A stretch of 11,352 nucleotides of DNA from Desulfobacteraceae bacterium (GTDB taxonomy: Bacteria > Desulfobacterota > Desulfobacteria > Desulfobacterales > Desulfosalsimonadaceae). The position numbers were made by a program, and so were the translations under genes. Below are positions 1-7,500 of the stretch, in pieces (position 1 is the first letter of the stretch; each line of letters begins with the position of its first letter). The notes under the pieces were generated by a model, which saw only the letters and a list, made by a program, of their open reading frames with translations, did not search any database and was not told the DNA's origin. Location: assembly GCA_021162325.1 (NCBI GenBank), contig JAGGYV010000082.1, positions 1 through 11,352 of the forward strand, written 5' to 3'.

Positions 1-948
1 GATAAGCCGCAAGAGGTGAAAAGCAATCGGGGCCGAAAATCGGAAAACGACAATGGTAATGGTAATGGCAAAACACCAAAAACCTTTTCCAGCAAAATTT
101 TTGATTATCATGAATTTGGCTATCGCCGGATAACCATTGAACGCCCTTTGCGGGAATCGTATCAGTTCAGTGATGAACGCATTGCCCAACTGCGCTTTGC
201 GCCCAAGCCGTTAAATGCGCCCATGAAATGGATCTATGATGAATACGGGCAAAACTGGACAGATGAGTTGGATTTTAAGTTTTACGGTGGTTTAAAAGAA
301 CATGGAAAAGATATTCGTAAACATATTAAAATTCATTTTAGCAACTTAAAAGAAAAACAGATGAAGGATCTGTTAAACCGCAAAACCTGGGCTTGCCAGA
401 AACAGATAATGCTCAAAGCAAAAGAGCTGCAGCATGCCATCGGCACACAACAGTTTGACGACATGAACACATATGAAGATGTCATCAAATCCACCGGTAT
501 AAAGCTGGATGCCAAAGAGAAAAAACAGATCACTGCAGCAGTGAGCTGGAAAAACCCGGATGCAAAAAAAGTGATCAAAAAAGTGCGGAAAAAAGCCAAA
601 GCCAATCCGGTGTATGGATTGTTCGCTGTCGACGGTATGGTGGTTGAATACAAGCCGGATGGCGATTTGCGGGACCATGAAAACATTGCCCTTGATCCGA
701 AAAAGCCGGTAAACGAAGTCAATGAATCCTATTTTGCACGAGAGGTTTTGCCCCATGTGCCTGAAGCCTGGATTGATGCCAGTAAAAAAGATGCAAAGGA
801 TGGAGAAATCGGCATTGTGGGATATGAAATCCCGTTTAACCGTCATTTTTATGTATATCAGCCGCCAAGAGATTTGAAAGAGATTGATGCGGACCTAGAT
901 AAGGTGAGCGCCGAGATTATGGATTTGCTGAGAGAGGTGCATTCATAA
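1..948 (+). CDS. hsdM: Type I restriction-modification DNA methyltransferase, C-terminal part (HsdM), 5' end outside window
   Basis: The reading frame is open from base 1, so this is the last ~315 residues of a longer gene; a GTG at 16 is internal. HsdM is the N6-adenine methyltransferase subunit, which works with HsdS to modify the recognition site. The SAM-binding and NPPF catalytic motifs must lie upstream and are not visible. What is visible is the family's C-terminal region: FGYRRITIERPLR near residues 39-51 of the fragment, then a VEYKPDGDLRDHENIAL segment, a YFAREVLPHVPEAWID segment and IPFNRHFYVYQPPR, followed by a final helix (DKVSAEIMDLLREV) typical of HsdM tails. A short Asn-Gly run (NGNGNG), coded by a 6-base repeat around 52-69, sits in the preceding linker. 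The stop TAA shares its last base with the hsdS ATG, which indicates coupled translation of M and S. Confidence 0.93.
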   Translation, partial: DKPQEVKSNRGRKSENDNGNGNGKTPKTFSSKIFDYHEFGYRRITIERPLRESYQFSDERIAQLRFAPKPLNAPMKWIYDEYGQNWTDELDFKFYGGLKEHGKDIRKHIKIHFSNLKEKQMKDLLNRKTWACQKQIMLKAKELQHAIGTQQFDDMNTYEDVIKSTGIKLDAKEKKQITAAVSWKNPDAKKVIKKVRKKAKANPVYGLFAVDGMVVEYKPDGDLRDHENIALDPKKPVNEVNESYFAREVLPHVPEAWIDASKKDAKDGEIGIVGYEIPFNRHFYVYQPPRDLKEIDADLDKVSAEIMDLLREVHS

Positions 949-2243
949 TGCCGGGGAGATATCAGAAGTATCCGGAGTATAAAGATTCTGGCGTTGAGTG
1001 GTTAACGAATATACCCAGTCAATGGGAAGTGTTTGATGGTAAACGAATTTTTAGAAATCGTCGCGAATTGGCTTTTGATAGTGACCAGCAACTGGCTGCC
1101 AGTCAAAAGTATGGAGTTATACCCCAGGCACTGATGATGGATTTAAATGATTCTAAAGTGATGCTTGCGTTAAAAGGGACAAGCTCATTTAGACATGTTG
1201 AGAAAAATGATTTTGTTATAAGTTTAAGAAGTTTTGAGGGTGGGATAGAACATAGTGATTATATAGGCTGTGTTTCTCCTGCTTATACGGTATTAAATGC
1301 AACAAAGAAAATCTCTCCAAGTTTCTATCGGTATCTTTTCAAATGCAAACCGTTTATTGCTGCGCTACAATCAACGACAGATAGTTTGAGAGACGGAAAG
1401 TCAATTACCTATGGGCAATTCGGCTCTATTCCATTAATTTTGCCACCAGCCGATGAACAATCCCAAATCGCCAGCTTCCTTGACCATAAAACCGCCAAAA
1501 TCGATATCCTGATCGAAAAACAGCAACAGCTCATCAAACTGCTGAAAGAAAAACGTCAGGCAGTGATCAGCCATGCCGTGACCAACGGCTTAAACCCGCA
1601 AGCCCCCATGAAAGACTCCGGTGTTGAGTGGTTGGGGGAGGTGCCGGAGCATTGGGGGACAGGTAGTTTAAGGTGGTATATTAGCATTGCGAGTGGTGAT
1701 GGATTGTCAAATTCCGAATTTGAGAAGCAGTCGGACGAAACATTCAAGTATCGTGTTATTGGTGGAAATGGAACGCTTGGGTATTCGGCTTGCGTTAATA
1801 CAACAAAGAAGGTTTTTGCAATTGGGCGTGTCGGAGCATTATGCGGAAATGTCCATTTTATCAATGAAAACTGTTGGATAACAGATAATGCTCTTAAATT
1901 ATATTCTTGGCACGATTTTCAATCTAATTATCTGTACTTTTTGTTAACCGCAGCTCGTTTGAATGAATACGCAAGTAAAAGCGCACAACCTCTGATAACC
2001 GGTGAGCAAGTGAAATCCTTAAAAGTGGTTATACCTCCTTTTAATGAACAGTTTAAAATATCTGATTATATTGTCAGCGAGTTAACAAAGCTATCGAATT
2101 TGATTGAAAAGTGTGAAGTTGGCATCCGATTAATGCACGAACGCCGAACTGCCCTCATATCCGCTGCTGTCACCGGAAAAATTGACGTGCGCAACTGGCA
2201 GGCCCCGGCACAAATCCAAACCAGCGAGGAAAAAGCCGCATGA
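948..2243 (+). CDS. hsdS: Type I restriction-modification specificity subunit HsdS
   Basis: HsdS (431 aa) recognises the bipartite DNA target and docks HsdM and HsdR. The two-fold layout is clear. Each half starts with a KDSGVEWL box followed by a P-x-x-W box (residues 12-28 and 222-238), then a variable target recognition domain, then a conserved helical spacer. The first spacer runs from DEQSQIASFLDHKTAKID at about residue 169 to about 214; the second starts at NEQFKISDYI near residue 366 and ends about 416. Both TRDs (about 29-165 and 240-362) look AT-richer than the conserved parts, as expected of exchanged modules. The ATG at 948 overlaps the hsdM stop by one base and has a good ribosome site, AGAGGTG at 933-939, eight bases upstream. 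The length is normal and no frameshift is seen. The recognition sequence cannot be read from the protein. Confidence 0.95.
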   Translation: MPGRYQKYPEYKDSGVEWLTNIPSQWEVFDGKRIFRNRRELAFDSDQQLAASQKYGVIPQALMMDLNDSKVMLALKGTSSFRHVEKNDFVISLRSFEGGIEHSDYIGCVSPAYTVLNATKKISPSFYRYLFKCKPFIAALQSTTDSLRDGKSITYGQFGSIPLILPPADEQSQIASFLDHKTAKIDILIEKQQQLIKLLKEKRQAVISHAVTNGLNPQAPMKDSGVEWLGEVPEHWGTGSLRWYISIASGDGLSNSEFEKQSDETFKYRVIGGNGTLGYSACVNTTKKVFAIGRVGALCGNVHFINENCWITDNALKLYSWHDFQSNYLYFLLTAARLNEYASKSAQPLITGEQVKSLKVVIPPFNEQFKISDYIVSELTKLSNLIEKCEVGIRLMHERRTALISAAVTGKIDVRNWQAPAQIQTSEEKAA

Positions 2244-2261
2244 CTCATATGATGTCTACAT

Positions 2262-2296
2262 GTAGGATGGGCAAAGCTTGCGTGCCCATCTTTTTT
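2262..2296 (+). terminator. REP copy R1, hairpin followed by T6: candidate terminator of hsdM-hsdS
   Basis: A GTAG head (2262-2265) is followed by a perfect 8-bp stem, GATGGGCA (2266-2273) with TGCCCATC (2283-2290), a 9-base loop, and then six T (2291-2296). Stem plus T-run is the form of a Rho-independent terminator, 18 bases after the hsdS stop. The GTAG head plus imperfectly symmetric palindrome is also the described form of REP elements mobilised by RAYT proteins, and a RAYT gene lies 230 bases downstream. The GTAG is also half of a 10-bp palindrome, CTACATGTAG, at 2256-2265. Terminator activity is inferred. Copies R2 and R3 lack the T-run. Confidence 0.6.
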
Positions 2297-2395
2297 GGGA
2301 AATCCTTCCAATATCTTGGGAATGCTGACAAACCAGGCATGAAAGATGAGGTAATCTTGTTTGGGACATGGGTATATTGAAAATAATGGGTGAAG
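2291..2395 (+). repeat. Conserved REP tail, copy 1
   Basis: The ~105 bases after R1 can be aligned by eye with the ~107 bases after R3 (3070-3176). Shared blocks include TTGGGAAATCC, GGAATGCTG-CAAA, ATGAGRT-ATC, GACATG and ATATTGAAAA-AATG. Only about two one-base gaps are needed across the first 88 bases. R1 plus tail and R3 plus tail therefore form imperfect direct repeats of about 135 bp on either side of the RAYT gene. I see no gene here; the short antisense frames across both copies resemble each other only because the DNA is repeated. Confidence 0.7.
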
Positions 2396-2457
2396 GATAA
2401 CAATCGTCCCGCACAAAGGAAATATGAATATTTTCATTTCGGAAAATGACGAAAAGA

Positions 2458-2486
2458 GATGGGCACGCACGCTTTGCCCATCCTAC
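2458..2486 (-). repeat. REP copy R2, inverted orientation
   Basis: On the - strand this reads GTAG (2486-2483), then the same 8-bp stem (2475-2482 with 2458-2465). It differs from R1 at one base over 29. It lies 39 bases upstream of the RAYT start and is inverted relative to R3, which lies at the end of the RAYT gene, so the transposase gene is bracketed by an inverted REP pair. The sequence between copy-1 tail and R2 (about 2396-2457) holds a minor 6-bp hairpin and nothing else I recognise. Confidence 0.8.
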
Positions 2487-2525
2487 GGGTTCATCATGTC
2501 CTTTTAACGGTAATCGAGGTGATAC

Positions 2526-3044
2526 ATGGAATATCGGCGGTTTTATCAACCCGGTGCGCGGTATTTTTTCACGGTGGTTACGGAAAACCGAAAACCGATA
2601 TTAATTGATCATATTGAACGGCTGCGTGCGGCCTTCCGTTTATGCTTATCCCGCTATCCATTTGAGATCGAGGCGATTGTAATATTACCCGATCATTTGC
2701 ATACCTTATGGAAACTGCCGGACGGTGACACGGATTTCTCAAAACGCTGGATGGTCATTAAACGCAAATTCTCATCAGGGTTGCCCGGTGGAGCGGTAAA
2801 TTCATCCAAGGCTCAAAAACGGGAAAAAGGTATCTGGCAACGCCGTTTCTGGGAACATTATATTCGCGATGAAAAAGATTGGCAACATCACATGGATTAT
2901 ATTCATTTTAACCCTGTTAAACATGGATATGTTTCGAAACCGCAGGAATGGCAACACAGTTCATATCAACAGGCTGTTCGCAAAGGCTGGTCTGAAATCG
3001 ACGCAATACATGAAAAGAATCCCAGGGATATGAATTACGAGTAG
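2526..3044 (+). CDS. REP-associated tyrosine transposase (RAYT, Y1_Tnp family)
   Basis: A complete 172-residue single-domain HUH-type protein, normal length for RAYTs, which cut and rejoin REP DNA as single strands through a tyrosine. The HUH motif is H57-L58-H59 in the block ILPDHLHTLWKLP. The C-terminal family signature is WQRRFWEHYIRDEKDWQHHM then DYIHFNPVKHGYV, with Y125 the probable nucleophile. The N-terminal YFFTVVTENRKPIL block also fits the family. ATG 2526 is preceded by GAGGTG at 2516-2521, four bases away. The gene looks intact and is flanked by three matching REP palindromes (2262, 2458, 3041). Its stop codon TAG lies inside the GTAG head of copy R3. It sits between hsdS and the accessory/hsdR pair on the same strand, so it adds to the R-M locus without breaking a gene. 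Confidence 0.93.
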   Translation: MEYRRFYQPGARYFFTVVTENRKPILIDHIERLRAAFRLCLSRYPFEIEAIVILPDHLHTLWKLPDGDTDFSKRWMVIKRKFSSGLPGGAVNSSKAQKREKGIWQRRFWEHYIRDEKDWQHHMDYIHFNPVKHGYVSKPQEWQHSSYQQAVRKGWSEIDAIHEKNPRDMNYE

Positions 3045-3069
3045 AATGGGCAAAGCTTGCGTGCCCATC
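3041..3069 (+). repeat. REP copy R3, overlapping the RAYT stop codon
   Basis: Same orientation as R1 with one mismatch over 29 bases (GTAGA for GTAGG). The stem is ATGGGCA (3046-3052) with TGCCCAT (3062-3068). Bases 2-4 of its GTAG head (3042-3044) are the stop codon of the RAYT gene, so the REP begins inside the coding sequence of the enzyme that presumably recognises it. No T-run follows, so it is a poorer terminator than R1. Confidence 0.82.
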
Positions 3070-3176
3070 AATGTTGGGAAATCCATCCCAAATGTCAGGA
3101 ATGCTGGCAAAGCCAAGCATCAAAAATGAGATCATCGTTGATTGAGACATGAGGATATTGAAAACAATGATTAACC
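3070..3176 (+). repeat. Conserved REP tail, copy 2
   Basis: Imperfect direct repeat of 2291-2395, described with copy 1. It fills most of the space between the RAYT stop and the start of the AlbA_2/ATPase gene, so the 5' leader of that gene (and of hsdR behind it) is derived from repeat DNA. No promoter box is convincing by eye. Confidence 0.68.
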
Positions 3177-3196
3177 TGTAAGCAAAGGTGAAAACA

Positions 3197-4588
3197 TTGA
3201 ATAAAAAGCAACTAATAGATCTGATTAAACTTGGCGAGGGATTCACTGTTGAGTTTAAAAAGTCAGGCACGAGTAACATCGGGCGTGAGCTTTGTGCATT
3301 TGCCAATGCTACTGGCGGTTTTTTATTGATCGGCGTTTCAGACAGCGGTGATATCGTTGGTGCCATGGATCACAATAAACTGAAGTCACAAATTCAAAGC
3401 ATTGCCCGCTCAATGGAACCGCCTCTGGTACTTGATATTGAAAGCGTGGGTAAGGTACTGGTTGTTTCCGTTCCGGCCCAGAACAGCAAACCCTATTCTT
3501 TTGCCGGAAAGTTTTATCTCCGTGACGGCGCCAGCTCCCAGCAGATGTCCCGTGATGAAATCCGGGAGTTTTTTTTCAAAGAAGGTGTGATTCACTTTGA
3601 TGAAACACCGTGTGAATCTTTTAAACTGAATTCCGACCTGAAACCCTCTAACTGGACGCTGTTTGCAAAACGGGCAAATATTCCGGAAAATATGAAACCT
3701 GTGACAGCTTTGGAGAACCTGCATCTTTTAAAAAACAAAAAAGTTTCCCAGGCAGGCGCATGGTTATTGTGTGACGATATTACCCGGTTTAACATCAGCG
3801 GCAATGTTTCCTGCGCGCTGTTTATGGGTAATGATAAAGCCCGAATCCTGGACCGTAAGGATTTTTCCGGTGATGTTTACTCCATGATTGATTCGGTGAT
3901 GACCTATATCTTGACCAAAATCAATACCGAATTGATTATCGAAAAGGTTAAGAGGGAGGAACGCCCCGAACTACCTGAAGAAGCTTTAAGGGAGGCTGTG
4001 GTGAACGCCCTTGCCCACAGGGATTATCGTTCAACGGCAAATGTTCAGATCTATATTTTTCAGGACCGGGTGGAAATCGTCAGTCCCGGCGGACTACCGG
4101 CAGGCATGGTAAAAGCCGACCTTGGGAAAAAGAGTATTCCCAGAAACCCGTTACTTTTCAGTATGCTTTACCGGATGAACGCCGTAGAACACATTGGATC
4201 GGGGATCAATCGAATTCACAGGGCATGTAAGGACTATGGTATTAAGGCTCCCATTGTTCAGGTTGAAGGGAACTGGGTCTCTTTTATTTTCCTGCGTCCC
4301 GGATCAAAAAAAGACCCGACCATTCAAGGCACCATGCAAGGCACCATGCAAGACACCATGCAAGCTACCATGCAAGCTGACAGGGAAAAGGAGATACTTG
4401 ATTTTTGCCAAACACCCAGAAGCAGGAAAGAAATTCAAAATCATATCAAGATCAGCAATAGAGATTATTTCCGCAAAGAGATATTAAATCCCTTTATTCA
4501 AAAGGGTTTGTTGAAAATGACAATTCCTGAAAAACCCAGAAGTCCGAAACAAAAATATTATTCCGGCAACAAGGAAGATTCCGCATGA
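3197..4588 (+). CDS. AlbA_2 (Schlafen-like) domain protein with GHKL-type ATPase domain and C-terminal winged helix
   Basis: Annotators have called this family (COG2865-type) ATP-binding protein or transcriptional regulator; the biochemical role is unsettled. Residue numbers count from the in-frame GTG at 3188. The N-terminal AlbA_2 domain (about 14-128) shows GEGFTVEFKKS, a CAFANATGGFLLIGVSD block and FYLRDGASSQQMS. The ATPase part has the GHKL N-box, E269-AVVN273-ALAHRDY, then a VEIVSPGGLP strand-turn. A TMQ repeat linker (378-397) joins it to a C-terminal helix-turn-helix/winged region (DFCQTPRSRKEIQNHI ... KPRSPKQKYY). I prefer TTG 3197 as start because AAAGGTG (3184-3190) sits six bases before it; GTG 3188 itself has no ribosome site and would add three residues. 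The 3' end overlaps hsdR by ATGA, so it is translationally coupled to the restriction subunit. An accessory or regulatory role in the R-M system is inferred from position. Confidence 0.88.
   Translation: MNKKQLIDLIKLGEGFTVEFKKSGTSNIGRELCAFANATGGFLLIGVSDSGDIVGAMDHNKLKSQIQSIARSMEPPLVLDIESVGKVLVVSVPAQNSKPYSFAGKFYLRDGASSQQMSRDEIREFFFKEGVIHFDETPCESFKLNSDLKPSNWTLFAKRANIPENMKPVTALENLHLLKNKKVSQAGAWLLCDDITRFNISGNVSCALFMGNDKARILDRKDFSGDVYSMIDSVMTYILTKINTELIIEKVKREERPELPEEALREAVVNALAHRDYRSTANVQIYIFQDRVEIVSPGGLPAGMVKADLGKKSIPRNPLLFSMLYRMNAVEHIGSGINRIHRACKDYGIKAPIVQVEGNWVSFIFLRPGSKKDPTIQGTMQGTMQDTMQATMQADREKEILDFCQTPRSRKEIQNHIKISNRDYFRKEILNPFIQKGLLKMTIPEKPRSPKQKYYSGNKEDSA
4319..4378 (+). repeat. Five 12-bp tandem repeats coding TMQ(G/D/A)
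   Basis: Five consecutive units of the form ACCATGCAAGGC, the first with ATT for ATG, encode TIQG-TMQG-TMQD-TMQA-TMQA. The unit is a multiple of three, so copy-number change would alter linker length between the ATPase and C-terminal winged-helix domains without a frameshift. It is not a CRISPR array: there are no spacers. Confidence 0.9.
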
Positions 4589-7500
4589 GTATATTTGGCG
4601 GTGACAAAGCAAATGAATTGACGTTTCAAAACGACATGATTGCGCAGTTAATCGCCAATGGCTGGCTGCTGGGCAAGGCTGGAAATTATAATCGGGATCT
4701 TGCGGTGTATACGGACGATCTGCTGGGGTTTGTGAAAGACACCCAGGCAAAACAATGGGAAAAATACTGCAAAATATACCCGAATAATCCCGAGCAAAAA
4801 TTTTTAGAACGTGTTGCCGCACAAATGAACAAGGCGGACCCCAATGCGGCGGATAAAGAAATGCGAACATTCGGCACTCTGGGCGTATTGCGGCATGAAG
4901 TGCGGGATCGGGGCACCCGTTTTCGGCTGTGCCAGTTTAAACCCGAACATGACCTAAATCCGGATACGCTGGCGCGGTATCAGAAAAACCGGCTGCGTGT
5001 GGTGCCGGAACTGACTTACAGCCCATGGGCCAAAGATTTGCCCCCATCTCAATCTTACGGTGAAGGCGACGATCAAAAAGAGGCCATACCAGGCAAAAAA
5101 GCAAAAGCCTGGCGCATTGACCTGGTATTGTTTGTCAACGGACTGCCGGTGGCGACCCTTGAATTGAAATCGGAATTTAAACAGGCCGTAGAAAACGCCA
5201 TCAAACAATACAAAACCACCCGATTGCCGATTGATCCGGTTACCCGGAAACCGGAACCGTTATTAACATTTAAACGCGGGGCACTGGTTCACTTTGCCGT
5301 GAGCCAGTATGACGTGTTTATGGCTACCCGTCTGGAAGGCGCGGACACATACTTTTTGCCGTTTAACAAAGGCACGAAAGACGGTGGTAAAGGCAATGAT
5401 ACACCTGATAATGTGAATCAATATGCCACGGATTATTTGTGGAATGAGGTGCTGCTGCCGGATAACCTGTTAACGATTCTTGGCCGGTATATCCATTTGC
5501 AGATTGAAGAAAAAGAAGACTGGGAAGGTCGAAAAACCAAAAAAGAAACCATGATCTTTCCCCGGTATCATCAATGGGATGTGGTGAATAAACTCGTTGA
5601 TGCAGCGCGCACAGAAGGCCCGGGCTATAAATACCTGATCCAGCACAGTGCGGGGTCCGGCAAATCCAATTCCATTGCCTGGACCGCGCACCAGCTGTCA
5701 TCCCTCTATGACAAGGACGGCAACAAGCAATTTGATTCCGTGATTATCGTAACTGACCGGACCGTGTTAGATGATCAGCTCCAGGACACCATTTACCAGT
5801 TTGAGCATGTGGATGGCGTGGTGGGAAGAATTAACACCAAAGAAGGCGACGGGTCAAAATCCGAAAAATTGGCGGCAGCCCTGAAAAATTCCCAACCGAT
5901 TATTATTGTGACCATTCAGACCTTTCCTTTTGTATTAAAAGCTATTGAAAATGATGTGAGCTTGAAAGAACGGCATTACGCGGTGATTGCCGACGAGGCC
6001 CATTCATCCCAATCCGGTTCCACTGCCCGCCAGTTAAAAGAAGTGCTGATGATTGATCAGACAGGTGATGAGGAAGAACTGTCAACCGACGAGATTCTGG
6101 ATGCGGTGGTGGCATCCCGGCGGGCGTCTGCGAATCTCAGCTATTTTGCTTTTACCGCAACCCCTAAAACCAAAACCCTGGAATTGTTCGGCCGTTTGCC
6201 GAAACCGGACCAGGCACCTTCCAAAACCAATAAGCCGGAAGCGTATCATGTGTACAGCATGCGCCAGGCCATTGAGGAAGGGTTTATCTTAGATGTATTA
6301 AAAAATTATACCAATTATAAAGTCGCTTATAACCTGGCGTTAAAAATTCAGGCATCTGATCAGGAAGTGGAAAGTAAACGAGCCCGGGTGAAACTCAATC
6401 AATGGGTGCGCCTGCATGACTATAACATTGCCCAGAAGGTGCAGGTGATTGTTGAGCATTTTAAAGATAATGTGATGGGCCTGCTGGGCGGACAGGCCAA
6501 GGCAATGGTGGTGACCAGCTCCCGTAAAGAAGCGGTGCGTTATAAACTGGGCATTGATAAATATATTGCTGAAAAAGGGTATAAAAAAATCCATGCTATG
6601 GTGGCCTTTTCCGGTGAGGTGGAATTTAGCGAAAAAGATCCGAATTCAAGCGGGCTGCTGGGCGAAAAATTTACTGAAACCAATATGAATCCGGGGCTTA
6701 AAGGCCGTGATATGCGAAAAGCCTTTGATGCGAAGGATTATCAGGTGATGATTGTTGCCAATAAATTTCAGACCGGTTTTGATCAGCCCAAGCTTTGCGC
6801 CATGTACGTGGATAAAAAACTCGGCGGGGTGGAGTGTGTGCAAACCCTGTCGCGCCTGAACCGGACCTATCCGGGAAAAGCGGACAGCGGCACCTTTGTG
6901 CTGGATTTTTTCAATGACCCGAAAGATATTCTGGAATCGTTTCAGCCATATTATCAAACTGCGGAGCTGGCGGATGTATCTGATCCGGATCTGATTTTTG
7001 ATTTGTTTGACAAACTGCGCGCGGCGGGTATTTTCCTGTGGCAAGAAGTGGAGCAGTTTTGTACGGCTTATTTACAAAAGAGTAAGAGCAATGCGGCCAT
7101 TGCCAATATTTGCAAACCTGCGGTCGAGCGATGGAAAGTCCGGTATAAATCTGCCATTACTGCATACAAAGAAGCCAGGGCAATATTGGACCGAACCAAA
7201 AAGACCAAAGATCCGGTGTTAATTGCCAATGCGGAAAACAGCTTTAAAGACTGTAAAAAGGAAAAAGACGCCTTGGAAATCTTTAAAAAAGACTTGGGCA
7301 CCTTTGTGCGATTCTATGAGTTTATGTCACAGATTGTTGATTATGATAATAAAGAGCTGGAAAAGCTGAGCGTGTATGCACGGAATCTGCGGCCCATGCT
7401 GCGGGAGTCTTTGATCGAAGAAGATGATATTGATTTGAACAGCGTGGTGTTAAGCCATTACCGGTTATCGGAAATCCGCCGGCAGGATTTAAAGCTTGAA

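Noticed and set aside
52..69. Phase-variable repeat in hsdM
   Set aside because: Only about three 6-base units in a linker, in frame; too few to support phase variation.
2256..3366. Antisense open frames across both REP-tail copies that encode similar peptides
   Set aside because: They resemble each other because the DNA is repeated; no ribosome sites or family features, and they run antisense through real genes.
4319..4378. CRISPR-like short repeats
   Set aside because: Units are 12 bp, contiguous and in frame, with no spacers.
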